This document shows positions 44,829-53,353 of a stretch of 64,000 nucleotides of DNA, piece by piece; the first letter of the stretch is position 1, and each line of letters opens with the position of its first letter. This DNA comes from Candidatus Lutibacillus vidarii (lineage in GTDB: Bacteria; Actinomycetota; Actinomycetes; Actinomycetales; Dermatophilaceae). The notes under the pieces are model-generated. The model did no database searches and had not been told where the DNA came from. It was given only the letters and a program-made list of their open reading frames with translations. The position numbers and the translations under genes are program-made. Where the stretch lies: assembly GCA_016717165.1 (NCBI GenBank), contig JADKGA010000004.1:186001-250000 (forward strand). Reading direction: 5' to 3'.

Positions 44829-44906
44829 CGCCAATCCCCGCTATCGCGGGGCGTATCGCTCGCCACAATGGTGCTCACGGCTCATCCCTGCCTCCGCAGG
44901 GCCAAC
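44829..44906. repeat. two degenerate type I-E-like CRISPR repeats
   Basis: 44829-44856 keeps the stem CCCCGC-TAT-CGCGGGG, while 44879-44906 starts GGCTCATCC and carries a changed but still paired stem CCCTGC/GCAGGG. They are separated by 22 bp. On the minus strand both look like I-E repeats ending GGGATGAGCC or GGGATTGGCG. Probably remnants of an older array on the other flank of the cas operon. Confidence 0.55.
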
Positions 44907-44998
44907 CAACCAGCACAGCGTAGTCGCGCCCCGGAGCCTCAGCCCCTCGTCAGCGCCCTCTGCTGGACCGGGCCGAGGACGCGGGCAAGACTGCAGGG

Positions 44999-45991
44999 GT
45001 GAGCGCCCCGACCGCCCCGACCGTCCCGAAGGCCCCGAGCTTCGCGGACATCCGCCGCGCCGCCGAGGCGATCGCCGTCCACCTACCGCCGACGCCGGCC
45101 TGGTCCTACCCGGCCCTCGACGCCGTCGCTGGCTGCGAGGTCGTCGTCAAGCACGAGAACACCCAGCCGACCGGCGCCTTCAAGGTCCGCGGTGGCATCG
45201 CCCTCGCCGCCACCATGCCCGCCGACCAGCTCGCCCGCGGCCTGGTCACCGCCTCGACCGGCAACCACGCCCAGTCCATCGCGTATGCCGCCCGCCTGGC
45301 CGACACCACCGCGACGATCGTCGTCCCGACCAGCGCGCCGACCGCCAAGGTGGACGCGGTCCGGCTGCTCGGGGCCACCGTCGTCACCTTCGGCCCGACG
45401 ATGACCGAGGCCGTCGCCCACGCGCGTCAGCTCGCCGACGAGCGCGGTATGTCGTATGTCGATCCCGGAAATACCCCGGCGATCATCGCCGGCCACGCCA
45501 CCGTCTACGTCGAGCTGTTCCGGCAGCGCCCCGACCTCGAGGCGGTCTACGTCCCGATCGGCTCCGGGAGCGGGGCCGCCGGAGCCTGTCTGGTCCGCGA
45601 CGAGCTCGCACCGCACTGCCTCGTCGTCGGCGTCCAGTCGTCAGCGGCGCCGGCGGCATACCGGTCCTGGGCGAGCAGGCGAGCGGAGGCAGCACCATGC
45701 CTGACCCGGCACTCCGGGCTCGCGACCGGGCACAGCTTCGACCTGCCGCAGTCGGTCCTCGCCGCGGGCCTGGTGCGCTTCGTCCTCGTCGGCGACGACG
45801 CCATCGACCGCGCCGTGGGGCTGCTCGCGCATAAGGCACACACCCTCGCCGAGGGGGCCGGCGCGGCGGCCCTGGCCGGGCTGCTCCACGACGACGCGCG
45901 ACCGGCCCGGTGCGCGGTGGTCTGCACCGGCGGCAATGCCAGCGACGACGACCTCGCCGCCCTCCAGCCCAGCCCCCTCCCGGCGGACTGA
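44999..45991 (+). CDS. PLP-dependent threonine/serine dehydratase
   Basis: 330-residue fold-type II PLP enzyme. KHENTQPTGAFKVRGG contains the Schiff-base Lys62, STGNHAQSIAYAARL is the substrate/phosphate loop, GSGSGAAG the glycine-rich cofactor loop, and TGGNAS the C-terminal motif. It lacks the ACT-like regulatory domain of biosynthetic IlvA, so it is a catabolic-type threonine ammonia-lyase or a related serine dehydratase/racemase. GTG start 44999; substrate not certain. Confidence 0.88.
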   Translation: MSAPTAPTVPKAPSFADIRRAAEAIAVHLPPTPAWSYPALDAVAGCEVVVKHENTQPTGAFKVRGGIALAATMPADQLARGLVTASTGNHAQSIAYAARLADTTATIVVPTSAPTAKVDAVRLLGATVVTFGPTMTEAVAHARQLADERGMSYVDPGNTPAIIAGHATVYVELFRQRPDLEAVYVPIGSGSGAAGACLVRDELAPHCLVVGVQSSAAPAAYRSWASRRAEAAPCLTRHSGLATGHSFDLPQSVLAAGLVRFVLVGDDAIDRAVGLLAHKAHTLAEGAGAAALAGLLHDDARPARCAVVCTGGNASDDDLAALQPSPLPAD

Positions 45992-46007
45992 GCGCCGACC
46001 GCCGACG

Positions 46008-46451
46008 TCAGCGGGCCGCCTCCAGGAGCTCCTTGATCCGGGCGAGATCGGCCCGGTTGGCCCGGCGCATCGCCGCCGCCATCGCGGGCGCCGCCAGCGA
46101 GCCGAACCCCGAGGGCGTCCCGTGGTTGCGCAGCCGCATGACCGTCCCGCCGCCGCCCGAAGGCTCGAAGGCGTAGGTCGTCGTCATCGGGAAGGGGCCC
46201 TGGCTCGTCGTCATCGTGAAGACCCGCTGCGGCTCGAGCTCGACGACCTCATAGGTGTTCGCGAGCGGCCGGCCGAGGAAGCGCGCGTGGAAGCGCATCC
46301 GGCTCCCGAGCGCGACGGGGCCCGGGGTCAGCACCTCGACCTCGGCGATATTGGCGTACCACTGCGGCGCGGTCCTCGGGTCCACGGCATACGCCCAGAC
46401 GTCCGGCAGCGGGGCCGCGATGGTGGTCTCGGTCGTGACGTCGACGCTCAT
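46008..46451 (-). CDS. SRPBCC (START-like) family protein
   Basis: 147-residue helix-grip fold protein. DVTTETTIAAPLPDVWAYAVDPRTAPQWY is the classic opening (I-A-A-P-x-x-V-W-x-x-x-x-D-P), then LGSRMRFHARFLGRPLANTYEVVELEPQRVF and TTYAFEPSGGGGTVMRLRNHG, with a C-terminal helix RANRADLARIKELLE. Such proteins bind hydrophobic ligands; role unknown. Convergent with the dehydratase (16-bp gap). Confidence 0.85.
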   Translation of the reverse strand: MSVDVTTETTIAAPLPDVWAYAVDPRTAPQWYANIAEVEVLTPGPVALGSRMRFHARFLGRPLANTYEVVELEPQRVFTMTTSQGPFPMTTTYAFEPSGGGGTVMRLRNHGTPSGFGSLAAPAMAAAMRRANRADLARIKELLEAAR

Positions 46452-46509
46452 CGGGCCATGGTGCCGTGCGCGGCGCCGGGTGACAACGCCGGCCGCTGCC
46501 TTCCGCGGG

Positions 46510-46791
46510 CTACTCCGAGACGGTCACCCCGCGCCAGAAGGCGACATGCCCGGTGATCTGCTTGGCCGCGTCCTTCGGCTCCGGGTAGTACCACGCGGCG
46601 TCCCGGTTCTCCTCGCCGTCGACGACGACCGTGAGGTATGACGCCGTGCCCTTCCACGGGCACACGGTGTGCGTCGCGCTGTCCCGCATGACCGAGCGGT
46701 TGACGCTGTCGGGCGGGAAGTAGTGGTTGCCCTCGACGACGACGGTGGCATCGGACTCGGCGAGGGTGACGCCCTTCCAGGTTGCTCTCAT
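46510..46791 (-). CDS. DUF427 family protein
   Basis: 93-residue DUF427 protein. The family signature is complete: GVTLAESDATVVVEGNHYFPPDSV, THTVCPWKGTASYLTVVVDG, AAWYYPEPKDAAKQITGHVAFW. ATG 46791 behind GAAAGG. Function unknown. It is 58 bp upstream of the SRPBCC gene on the same strand, so a two-gene operon is likely. Confidence 0.9.
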   Translation of the reverse strand: MRATWKGVTLAESDATVVVEGNHYFPPDSVNRSVMRDSATHTVCPWKGTASYLTVVVDGEENRDAAWYYPEPKDAAKQITGHVAFWRGVTVSE

Positions 46792-46834
46792 CGGGCTGCC
46801 TTTCGTGGGGGAGGTGGGCCTGGCGGATGACCCG

Positions 46835-47566
46835 TCAGTTTCGGCTCGACCTAGATGGAACCCGCTGACCCCTCGTGCTTCTTCCCGAGTCCCATCCGGT
46901 GCGGCGGAGCCGGGCGATCCCGTCGAGGATCACCTCGAGGGCGAAGTCGAACTCGGCGTCCTCGTCGCAGCTGGCCGCCCCAGGGCGCCGGGCCGCCGCA
47001 TCGGCCGCGATCGCCATGATGCCGGGGTAGTCGGCGGGGTCCGGCGTCCCGGATGTCACCCGCCGCTGCGCCATCGGCACCCCGTCCGGCGCGGTGAACA
47101 GCTCCGGGCTGATCCCCCAGATCCGGGCGCCGAGCAGATGCATGACGTGATGGGTGAGGTCGGCGGAGAAGCCGGCGCGCAGGAAGATCTGGCTGAGCCG
47201 CTCCATGTACCCCAACACGGCCGGGGTGCGCAGGGTGCGGGTCTCGAAGGCCCGGCGGGCCCAGGGGTGGCTCGTGATGACATCGCGCGTGCCCGAGATC
47301 GTCTCCCGGACCGGGGCGCGCCACTTCCCAGGACGGGGCTCGGCGACCGGCGGCACGTCCCCGATGAGGGTGTCGACCATCCCGTCGACGAGGTCGTCCT
47401 TGTCAGCCACATGCTTGTACAGCGCCATCGGCACGACCCCGAGGGCCTCGGCGAGCCGGCGCATGCTCACCTTCTCGATGCCCTCGGCATCGGCGAGCGC
47501 GATGGCCGCCCGGAGCACCCGAGCGCGGCTCAGCGGCTCCTTGCCCGAGGGCGTCGAGCGCGGCAT
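46835..47566 (-). CDS. TetR-family regulator (TetR C-terminal type)
   Basis: 243-residue repressor. The helix-turn-helix is RVLRAAIALADAEGIEKVSMRRLAEALGVVPMALYKHVADKDDL, the TetR class spelling MRRLAxxLGVxPMALYxHV. The C-terminal ligand domain is long. ATG 47566 follows AGGAGG. Divergent from the DUF4386 gene with two matching palindromes between them (47588, 47621), so it very likely controls both genes. The frame's last residues (SRSSRN) run to 46835, near the DUF427 promoter. Confidence 0.9.
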   Translation of the reverse strand: MPRSTPSGKEPLSRARVLRAAIALADAEGIEKVSMRRLAEALGVVPMALYKHVADKDDLVDGMVDTLIGDVPPVAEPRPGKWRAPVRETISGTRDVITSHPWARRAFETRTLRTPAVLGYMERLSQIFLRAGFSADLTHHVMHLLGARIWGISPELFTAPDGVPMAQRRVTSGTPDPADYPGIMAIAADAAARRPGAASCDEDAEFDFALEVILDGIARLRRTGWDSGRSTRGQRVPSRSSRN

Positions 47567-47587
47567 ACGGCCTCCTGACTTGACGAT

Positions 47588-47639
47588 GTGTACAGCGTAC
47601 ACCTATCGTTGGTGACGCAGAGGTGTACGCCGTACACCT
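47588..47639. promoter_or_regulatory. two TetR-type operators
   Basis: GTGTACAGCGTACAC (47588-47602) and AGGTGTACGCCGTACACCT (47621-47639). Both share GTGTAC-N3-GTACAC and are 34 bp apart, centre to centre, between the TetR gene and the divergent DUF4386 gene. Confidence 0.8.
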
Positions 47640-47660
47640 CCTCAGCAGCAGGAGCCTCTC

Positions 47661-48392
47661 ATGTCCGGACCGAACCGTCTCACCCGCCTCGCCGCGGTGC
47701 TCTACCTCGTCACCTGGGTCACCTCGGTCGCCGCCCTCCCGCTGTATGGCGGCAGCGCCTTCGACCCCGGAGCGGCGCTGGCCGGGCGTGGCTCGGTGCT
47801 GCTCGGCGCGCTCCTCGAGGTCGTCCTCGCCGTCGCCGTCGTCGGGACCTCCCTCGCGCTGTACCCCCTCCTTCGCCGTCACGGGCACGGCTCGGCCATC
47901 GGGTATGTCGCCCTGCGCACCCTGGAAGCCACCGTCATCCTCACCGGCGTCGTCGCGATCCTCCCGGCCGTCGCCCGCCCCGCGACAACGGCCGGCTCGG
48001 GCCTCGAGCCCGGGGTCGTTGCCGGGCTGCAGCTGCTCCACGACTGGACCTTCCTCGTCGGCCCGGGGCTGATCAACCCGGTCAACGCGGTCGTCCTCGC
48101 GGTCCTCCTGTTCCGCCGGCGGCTGGTCGCCCCGTTCATCCCCGTGCTCGGCATCGTCGGGGCCGTGCTCGTCCTGACGATGAATGTCACCGCGTTCTTC
48201 GGCCTGATGACCCCGAACCCGCTGGGCGCCATACCGCTGTTCGCGTGGGAGATCGCGCTGGCCGCCCACCTCGCGTTCCGCGGACTTCGCCCGGGCAGCC
48301 CCGCTGGGACCGAAGCCGAGGCTGGGACCGCGGCTGGGACCGGGGCTGCGACCGGGGCTAGCGCTCTCGCCGCGGCTGTCGCGGCGGGCTGA
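47661..48392 (+). CDS. DUF4386-family membrane protein
   Basis: 243-residue protein with about six hydrophobic segments. RLTRLAAVLYLVTWVTSVAAL, RTLEATVILTGVVAILP, LLHDWTFLVGPGLINPVNAVVL and YRRRLV-like FRRRLVAPFIPVLGIVGAVL match DUF4386. The C-terminal tail is a short Gly/Thr/Ala repeat (GTEAEAGTAAGTGAATG) caused by a repeating DNA unit near 48300-48360. Function unknown; its divergent TetR neighbour suggests ligand-induced expression. Confidence 0.8.
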   Translation: MSGPNRLTRLAAVLYLVTWVTSVAALPLYGGSAFDPGAALAGRGSVLLGALLEVVLAVAVVGTSLALYPLLRRHGHGSAIGYVALRTLEATVILTGVVAILPAVARPATTAGSGLEPGVVAGLQLLHDWTFLVGPGLINPVNAVVLAVLLFRRRLVAPFIPVLGIVGAVLVLTMNVTAFFGLMTPNPLGAIPLFAWEIALAAHLAFRGLRPGSPAGTEAEAGTAAGTGAATGASALAAAVAAG

Positions 48393-48411
48393 CCCCCTCT
48401 CGCGCGACACT

Positions 48412-48486
48412 CGAACGTGCAGTAGTCCCGTTTCCCGCCCGAAATGCCCCGGTATGCCGCCCGCGAAACTGACTACTGCACGTTCG
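48412..48486. repeat. CGAACGTGCAGTA palindromic repeat, copy E3
   Basis: Best-preserved member: perfect 16-bp arms CGAACGTGCAGTAGTC (48412-48427) and the complement (48471-48486), with a 43-nt middle holding GCCCGAAATGCCCCGGTATG. Located between the DUF4386 and DUF2157 genes. Confidence 0.85.
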
Positions 48487-48615
48487 TGTGCACCAGGCCG
48501 ACCTCGGTCGCTGGACACGATCTCCACCCGGAGGCGTCACGGTTGGGTCACCACTCCCTTCTGAGCACCCTCAGTCGCGCGACAATGGAGCTGCCGATCG
48601 AGGAGGGCAGGTGCC

Positions 48616-49794
48616 ATGGACGCAGCACCGATCTCACCGTCAGAGCACCGGTGGCTCGAGCACCAGACCCGGCTCTGGGAGGGCGAGGGGCTCATCTCAC
48701 CCGAGTCCGGTGAGGCGATCCGCGGCCGCTACACGCTCTCGCAGCGCCTCGCGTTGACCCGGCTCGTCATCTACCTGGGCGCGGCCTTCGTCATCGTTGG
48801 CCTGATCTGGCTGGTCGCGTCGAACCTCGACCAGTTCACCCCGCTCGGCCGGTTCGCCCTCGTCGCGGCGATCTGGCTCGCGCTGATGATCGGCGCCGAG
48901 GTCCTCGACCAGCGCACCGCGCCGACGGGCGGGTCGATCTGGGTCGGGGTCCTGCGGGTGCTCGGGTCCGGGACCTTCGGTGCCGTGGTCTTCCAGGCCG
49001 CCCAGTCGCTGCAGGTCCCTGCCTATGCGAGCTACCTCGTCGGCGTGTGGGCCCTGGGCGCGCTCGTCCATGCGTATGCCGTCCGCTCGCTCGCGGTGCT
49101 GGCGCCCGCGGTCCCGCTGGCGCTCTTCTGGGTGTTCTGGCAGGTCCTCGGCACCGACGGGAGGGAACTGCGCGCTGCGCTGGGCATGGCGCTCGCCGGG
49201 GCGGTCGGGGCCATCGCCGGGGCACTCCATGAGCGTTCCCGCCCGACCTGGGACGTGCCGTGGGTCGAGTCCGGGGCGTCCGCGGCGCTGGCCGCGGTCT
49301 TCCTCGCCGGCTCCCCGACCCCCGTTGCGCGCGGCTGGGCACCCTGGCTCATCGCCCTGGTCGTCGGTGCGATCGTCATCCTCGGGGCCCTTGCGGTTCG
49401 CGCGGGTCGAAACGCCCAGCTCAGCCTGGTCATCGGCGTCCTCGGCCTCGCGATTGCCGCGATGCTCGCATCGTGGCCGGTCGGCGAATGGCACGGCGAG
49501 CGGGGCGGGCAGGGCGGGGCGGTCATCCTGCGGGCCTGCGTCGCCGTGGCCGTCTTCCTCGTCCTGGCCACCGCCGTGGCGGTCCTCGGCGTGCTTCGCG
49601 AGTCGCAACGGCTCACCGTCATCGCGACCGCGGCCTTGGTCCTGTTCGTCACCGTCCAGGCGTTCGGCGTCTTCGCGCCGATCTTCTCCGGCGCCGCCCT
49701 CTTCCTCACCCTCGGGCTGGTCCTCCTCGCGACCGGCTATCTCGCCGACCGGGGCAGACGCACGCTCGTCGCGGACCGTGGTGATCTCGCATGA
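48616..49794 (+). CDS. DUF2157-family membrane protein
   Basis: 392-residue protein. The soluble N-terminus (HRWLEHQTRLWEGEGLISPESGEAIRGRY) is the DUF2157 signature, followed by about ten hydrophobic segments beginning LVIYLGAAFVIVGLIWLVASNLDQF. Family function is unknown. Its stop overlaps the start of the GDYXXLXY-domain gene (ATGA), a pairing seen in many bacteria. Confidence 0.88.
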   Translation: MDAAPISPSEHRWLEHQTRLWEGEGLISPESGEAIRGRYTLSQRLALTRLVIYLGAAFVIVGLIWLVASNLDQFTPLGRFALVAAIWLALMIGAEVLDQRTAPTGGSIWVGVLRVLGSGTFGAVVFQAAQSLQVPAYASYLVGVWALGALVHAYAVRSLAVLAPAVPLALFWVFWQVLGTDGRELRAALGMALAGAVGAIAGALHERSRPTWDVPWVESGASAALAAVFLAGSPTPVARGWAPWLIALVVGAIVILGALAVRAGRNAQLSLVIGVLGLAIAAMLASWPVGEWHGERGGQGGAVILRACVAVAVFLVLATAVAVLGVLRESQRLTVIATAALVLFVTVQAFGVFAPIFSGAALFLTLGLVLLATGYLADRGRRTLVADRGDLA

Positions 49795-50282
49795 GCCGAG
49801 TCCTCGGCAGCTCGCGGTGGCGGCGCCTCGCCGTAGTCCTCGTTGCCCAGACGGTCCTCCTTGGTTTCGCGGTCTGGGGCCAGCTCTCGGCCCGGCTCAC
49901 AGGTCAGGAGATCGTCCTCAAGGTCGCCCCCTACGACCCGGTCGACCCGTTCCGGGGCGCGTACCTGCAGCTGAGCTATCCCGACCTGCCCGCCCTCGAT
50001 CTGGGGGTCGGGGAGGAGCGCCGCGGGACGGCATACGTGCCCCTGCGGCAGGTGGGCGACCACTGGGTGGGCGGCCCACTGGCCGCGGACCCACCGGCCA
50101 ACGGGCCCTATCTCACCTGCGACGACACGAGCTGGCGGCTGCGGTGCGGCATTGAGGACTGGTTCCTGTCACAGGGCAATGCCGAGTCGGCCGACGAGCA
50201 GCTCCGCAACGGCGGGCGTGCCACGATACGCGTCGACCGGTTCGGCCACGCGGCCCTCGTCGGGCTCGCCTTCGGCCCCTGA
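49791..50282 (+). CDS. GDYXXLXY-domain membrane-anchored protein
   Basis: 163-residue protein with one N-terminal membrane anchor (RLAVVLVAQTVLLGFAVWGQL) and an extracytoplasmic domain with PYDPVDPFRGAYLQLSYPDL, this family's PxDPxxxxRGDYxxLxY motif (here GAY in place of GDY), and DWFLSQGNAESAD. It is the usual partner of DUF2157 and overlaps it by ATGA. Function unknown. Confidence 0.82.
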   Translation: MSRVLGSSRWRRLAVVLVAQTVLLGFAVWGQLSARLTGQEIVLKVAPYDPVDPFRGAYLQLSYPDLPALDLGVGEERRGTAYVPLRQVGDHWVGGPLAADPPANGPYLTCDDTSWRLRCGIEDWFLSQGNAESADEQLRNGGRATIRVDRFGHAALVGLAFGP

Positions 50283-50476
50283 GCAGGCACGCGTCCGCCT
50301 GGACGAGCGCGGCTTCGATGCGCCGACCGCGCGCAGAGCAGGTCAACGGCCACTCCGGCCCCACCGCGGTGAGGTCGTCCGCCAGCGCATCATCTGCTCA
50401 CCGACCTCGACGAGGTCGAGCGAAGCGCAGTCGCGCTTCCAACGGCGCTGCACGTGTGAATGCTGAGGCGAGACCC

Positions 50477-50938
50477 CTAGTACTCGCCCTTGATGACGAA
50501 GTAGGACCCGCGGATCACGCCGGCGAGCTTGGACTTCTGCCTCGCGAACTTGAAGGCGCCGAGCTCCGCCGGGACCTCCATGCCCTCGCTGAGCTTGAAC
50601 CCAACGGCCCGTTTCGAGCCGGGTTCGACGCCGTAGAGGACGTTGATCGCCAGCCCCGACTCGTAGAAGACGTGCACCCAGTGGATGCCGTCGACATCGG
50701 CGATGCTGACCTCGAGCGGCCGCGATGCGACGACGATGCCCCGCTCGTCACGGAGGATCCGCGCCACCCAGGCCACCGTCTCGGCGGCCTCCGCGGCCGG
50801 CGTGACCGTGAAGACGTGGTCGTACTTGTTCCTGAAGTAGCGCGCCTCGTTGGCCCGCAAGCCGGCGAGCGCGTCGGCGAAGGGCGAGGACTCCAGACCC
50901 TGCGTGGACACGGTGACGAAGTCGACGATGTGGCTCAC
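50477..50938 (-). CDS. hypothetical protein, 153 residues
   Basis: Starts at GTG 50938 behind GGGAGG. Soluble alpha/beta protein without signal peptide: VDFVTVSTQGLESSPFADAL, RANEARYFRNKYDHVFTVTP, then IHWVHVFYESGLAINVLYG and GAFKFARQKSKLAGVIRGSYFVIKGEY. I do not recognise the family. Ends 195 bp from the convergent GDYXXLXY gene; that gap shows nothing notable. It follows the membrane gene at 50970 on the same strand (31-bp gap). Confidence 0.6.
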   Translation of the reverse strand: MSHIVDFVTVSTQGLESSPFADALAGLRANEARYFRNKYDHVFTVTPAAEAAETVAWVARILRDERGIVVASRPLEVSIADVDGIHWVHVFYESGLAINVLYGVEPGSKRAVGFKLSEGMEVPAELGAFKFARQKSKLAGVIRGSYFVIKGEY

Positions 50939-50969
50939 GGTGCCTCCCAGCGGACGATGGTCCGCGACG

Positions 50970-51665
50970 CTAGCACGGTATGCCGGAGCGCGCGCCGAAC
51001 TGCCGGATGAGCCCGACGTACCAGGCGACGAAGAAGACATTGGCCAGGTAGAACAGCGGCTGGAGCCCGGGCACCTGTCCCAGTCCGGTCAGGAGTCCCG
51101 CGCTCAGCGCTGTCGCCCCGAGCCACCGGTGACCCGCGCGCCGGTAGAGGACCCCGAAGGTCGCGAACGAGACGGCGACCAGAACGAACCCGAAGGCGTT
51201 GAGGGAGCGCTGCGTCTGGTCCAGCGCGGCGACCGACGGAGCGGATCCGCCCATGAGCGCGGTCTGCGCGGCGGCGTGCTGAACCGTACGCCCGACGATC
51301 CCGAGAAGATCTCCGGTGAGGGCACAGCCGGTGGCCACGAGGATCAGCACGGTCCCCGAGGAGCGCAGGGTGCGATGCAAGGCAGGCACGGTGAACGCGT
51401 CGAACAGACTCACAGCAGCCAGGGCCGCCGAGCCGATCAGGGCAGGGGCGGGGTGGAGCCGAACAACCCCGACGTCGGCCACGCTCGCGCCACCGAGGGC
51501 GGACATGGCCGTACCGCCCACGAGCAGGGCCACTAGGGCCGCTGCTGCCGCCACGGCGCCCAGTCGTCGAGTCGCCGCCAGCGTGCTCTCGAGGGACTGC
51601 TCCGGGGGCTCGCCCGCGGTGGCGGCGAGTCGTGGGATCACGGTGGTGTCGGGGGTGGGGCTCAT
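50970..51665 (-). CDS. membrane protein, DUF4386-like
   Basis: 231-residue protein with about six hydrophobic segments and a polar N-terminus of 35 residues. LLVGGTAMSALGG, SLFDAFTVPALHRTLRSSGTVLILVATGCALTGDLLGIV and FVLVAVSFATFGVLYRRAGHRWLG resemble DUF4386-type proteins, but the match is weak. ATG 51665 follows AGGAGG. Divergent from the TetR gene at 51742, so likely under its control. Confidence 0.6.
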   Translation of the reverse strand: MSPTPDTTVIPRLAATAGEPPEQSLESTLAATRRLGAVAAAAALVALLVGGTAMSALGGASVADVGVVRLHPAPALIGSAALAAVSLFDAFTVPALHRTLRSSGTVLILVATGCALTGDLLGIVGRTVQHAAAQTALMGGSAPSVAALDQTQRSLNAFGFVLVAVSFATFGVLYRRAGHRWLGATALSAGLLTGLGQVPGLQPLFYLANVFFVAWYVGLIRQFGARSGIPC

Positions 51666-51741
51666 GACTCCTCCTATATAACGGCCCTACATTACGTGGA
51701 TTATATGCACGCTATATTTGGGTGATGCAAGGAGATCCCTG
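51666..51741. promoter_or_regulatory. AT-rich divergent promoter region
   Basis: 76 bp, AT-rich in this genome, with several -10-like hexamers (TATATA, ATTATA, TATATT) between the DUF4386-like gene and the TetR gene. A regulator site is expected here, but I see no clean palindrome. Confidence 0.4.
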
Positions 51742-52353
51742 GTGAGCACACCTCGACGGTCCGGTCGGCCGGTCGCGCCGACCGAGCTGCGGGAGGGCAT
51801 CGTGGCGACAGCGCTGGGCCTGCTACTGAGCAGCCCCGATGTCGAGCAGGTGACCATCGCGCGGATCACTGAGGCGGCCGGCTGCACCCCGCCCACGCTC
51901 TACCACTACTGGCCTAGCCGGTCCGCATTGCTCCTCGAGGCCAGCGCCCGCGGGTGGGAGACCTTCCGTTCCAGCCAGGCGATCGCACCTGGCAGCCCCG
52001 ACCCCCAGGAGCGGTTGCGGGCGAGGGGCCAGGCGTACCTGCGCTTCGCCATCACTCACCCCGAGCTGTTCCGGGTGCTCTTCCTGTCTCGTTCGGAGGA
52101 GGTCGAGCGAGGCAGCGCCCTCGACGACCTGATCGACGACGTTGCCGCCGCCATCGACGAGGGGTATCTCTTCGGTGACGCCGGCCAGCTCGCCTTGGGG
52201 TTGTGGGCGACGGCGCACGGCGTGGCCGCCCTTACCTATGCGAACCCTCCCTTCGCCGAGCACGCCCCCGCCCTCCTGGACCAGCTGACCGATCGGCTGC
52301 TGGCCCGACCGGCGGACAAGGCCCTCCGCCGAGCGCCGGCGGACAAGAGCTGA
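51742..52353 (+). CDS. TetR-family regulator
   Basis: 203-residue repressor with an N-terminal helix-turn-helix ATALGLLLSSPDVEQVTIARITEAAGCTPPTLYHYWPSRSALL and a WHG-type C-terminal domain (FLSRSEEVERGSALDDLIDDV, ALGLWATAHGVAALTYANPP). GTG 51742 follows AAGGAG. Divergent from the membrane gene at 51665, its probable target. Ligand unknown. Confidence 0.88.
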   Translation: MSTPRRSGRPVAPTELREGIVATALGLLLSSPDVEQVTIARITEAAGCTPPTLYHYWPSRSALLLEASARGWETFRSSQAIAPGSPDPQERLRARGQAYLRFAITHPELFRVLFLSRSEEVERGSALDDLIDDVAAAIDEGYLFGDAGQLALGLWATAHGVAALTYANPPFAEHAPALLDQLTDRLLARPADKALRRAPADKS

Positions 52354-52402
52354 GCCCGCCGATGGCGTCGAGACACTGACCCCAGAACACCCCTGCCGTC
52401 GC

Positions 52403-52660
52403 CCTATGCCGTGCTCCACATCTCGACGCAACGGCCTCTTGCGCCGAGGCGTGAAGCAGAGGGGTTCCTCCACCATCCCCCGAAGCAGAGCGGTGCTGCG
52501 TCTCTACCCGAAGCAAAGGGCAACTGCACCGCCTGGGAACAGATGGCCGCTGCACCGCGACCCGAAGCATGGACGCTGCACCGCGACCCGAAGCACAGGG
52601 CCACTGCACCCAACTGCGAGGGATAGGGGTATTGCGTCGAGCTACGGAGCACGGCATAGG
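52403..52660. repeat. 28-bp tandem-unit element with inverted termini, copy A
   Basis: Left end CCTATGCCGTGCTCCACAT (52403-), right end ACGGAGCACGGCATAGG (52644-52660), inverted relative to each other. Between them are about eight diverged units near 28 bp, each with a GAAGCA or GGAGCA core followed by a (C/G)CTGC core. Gene-free; it occupies most of the 448-bp gap after the TetR gene. Confidence 0.75.
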
Positions 52661-52801
52661 GCGCGGAGGGGCTTCTCGAGACCGGGCTGTTGAGGCGTCA
52701 GCGGCAGGCGTGCGGTCCGAGTCCTGGGCGCTGTCCCTTGGAGGGACCCTGTCCGGACCCCGGGATCTCCCCAGGGCGGACCCCCGGCGGGACCGTGCTG
52801 G

Positions 52802-53185
52802 CTAGCCCGGCAACCAGGCAGGCCACCACGGCGGCCGGTTGAGGCCGCCGCAGGCGGGGACGGACACGGGGTAGCCGACGGGCGCGGAGGTCTGCCCCAG
52901 CCACCCGAGCGCGAAGACTAGTGTCACGACGACCACGACGAGGGCATACGCAGCCGGCCGGGCCCACCATCGCACGAGTTCGAGCACCGCAAGCCCCACC
53001 AACGCAAGCGCAGCGATCCCCAGTGCCGGACCTAGCAAGGCCGCCCCCGCGTTGATGCCGATCCGACACTCCACCACCGCTCGGCTGCGGAGGACGTAGG
53101 CCACGGAGAAGGCCGCGACCACGGCAACGGGGCCCAGCCACCACGGACCCCGGGTGGCCGTTCCGCGCGCTGACCCTGACACCAC
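52802..53185 (-). CDS. small membrane protein, hypothetical
   Basis: 127 residues from GTG 53185 (or 53182), with three hydrophobic segments (WWLGPVAVVAAFSVAYVL, GAALLGPALGIAALALVGLAVL, AYALVVVVVTLVFALGWLG) and an outside C-terminus with one Cys (VPACGGLNRPPWWPAWLPG). The frame is open to 53326 but the extra N-terminus looks unnatural. No family recognised; ribosome binding site weak. Confidence 0.5.
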   Translation of the reverse strand: MVSGSARGTATRGPWWLGPVAVVAAFSVAYVLRSRAVVECRIGINAGAALLGPALGIAALALVGLAVLELVRWWARPAAYALVVVVVTLVFALGWLGQTSAPVGYPVSVPACGGLNRPPWWPAWLPG

Positions 53186-53353
53186 GCCGGCGAGTCTAGG
53201 ATGACGCGCTGGGATCTTGCTGGCACCGACCCTGACCCCGCGGACACGGCACCGGGCTAGCGTGCCGTGGGGCCCACCTCGAGCCTCGGAGTCGCGGCTC
53301 GCGGGGGTCGTGCTCCAGGCGGTCACTCGTGTCCAGAGGGTCGACCCGGCCGG

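Larger units (their letters stand above)
44490..44998. other. gene-free stretch between cas operon and dehydratase gene
   Basis: 509 bp without a convincing gene. It holds the strong hairpin at 44572-44603 and, at 44829-44906, two degenerate I-E-like repeats. The promoter of the cas operon presumably lies at its left end, near 44490-44540, but no clear -35/-10 is seen. Confidence 0.6.
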
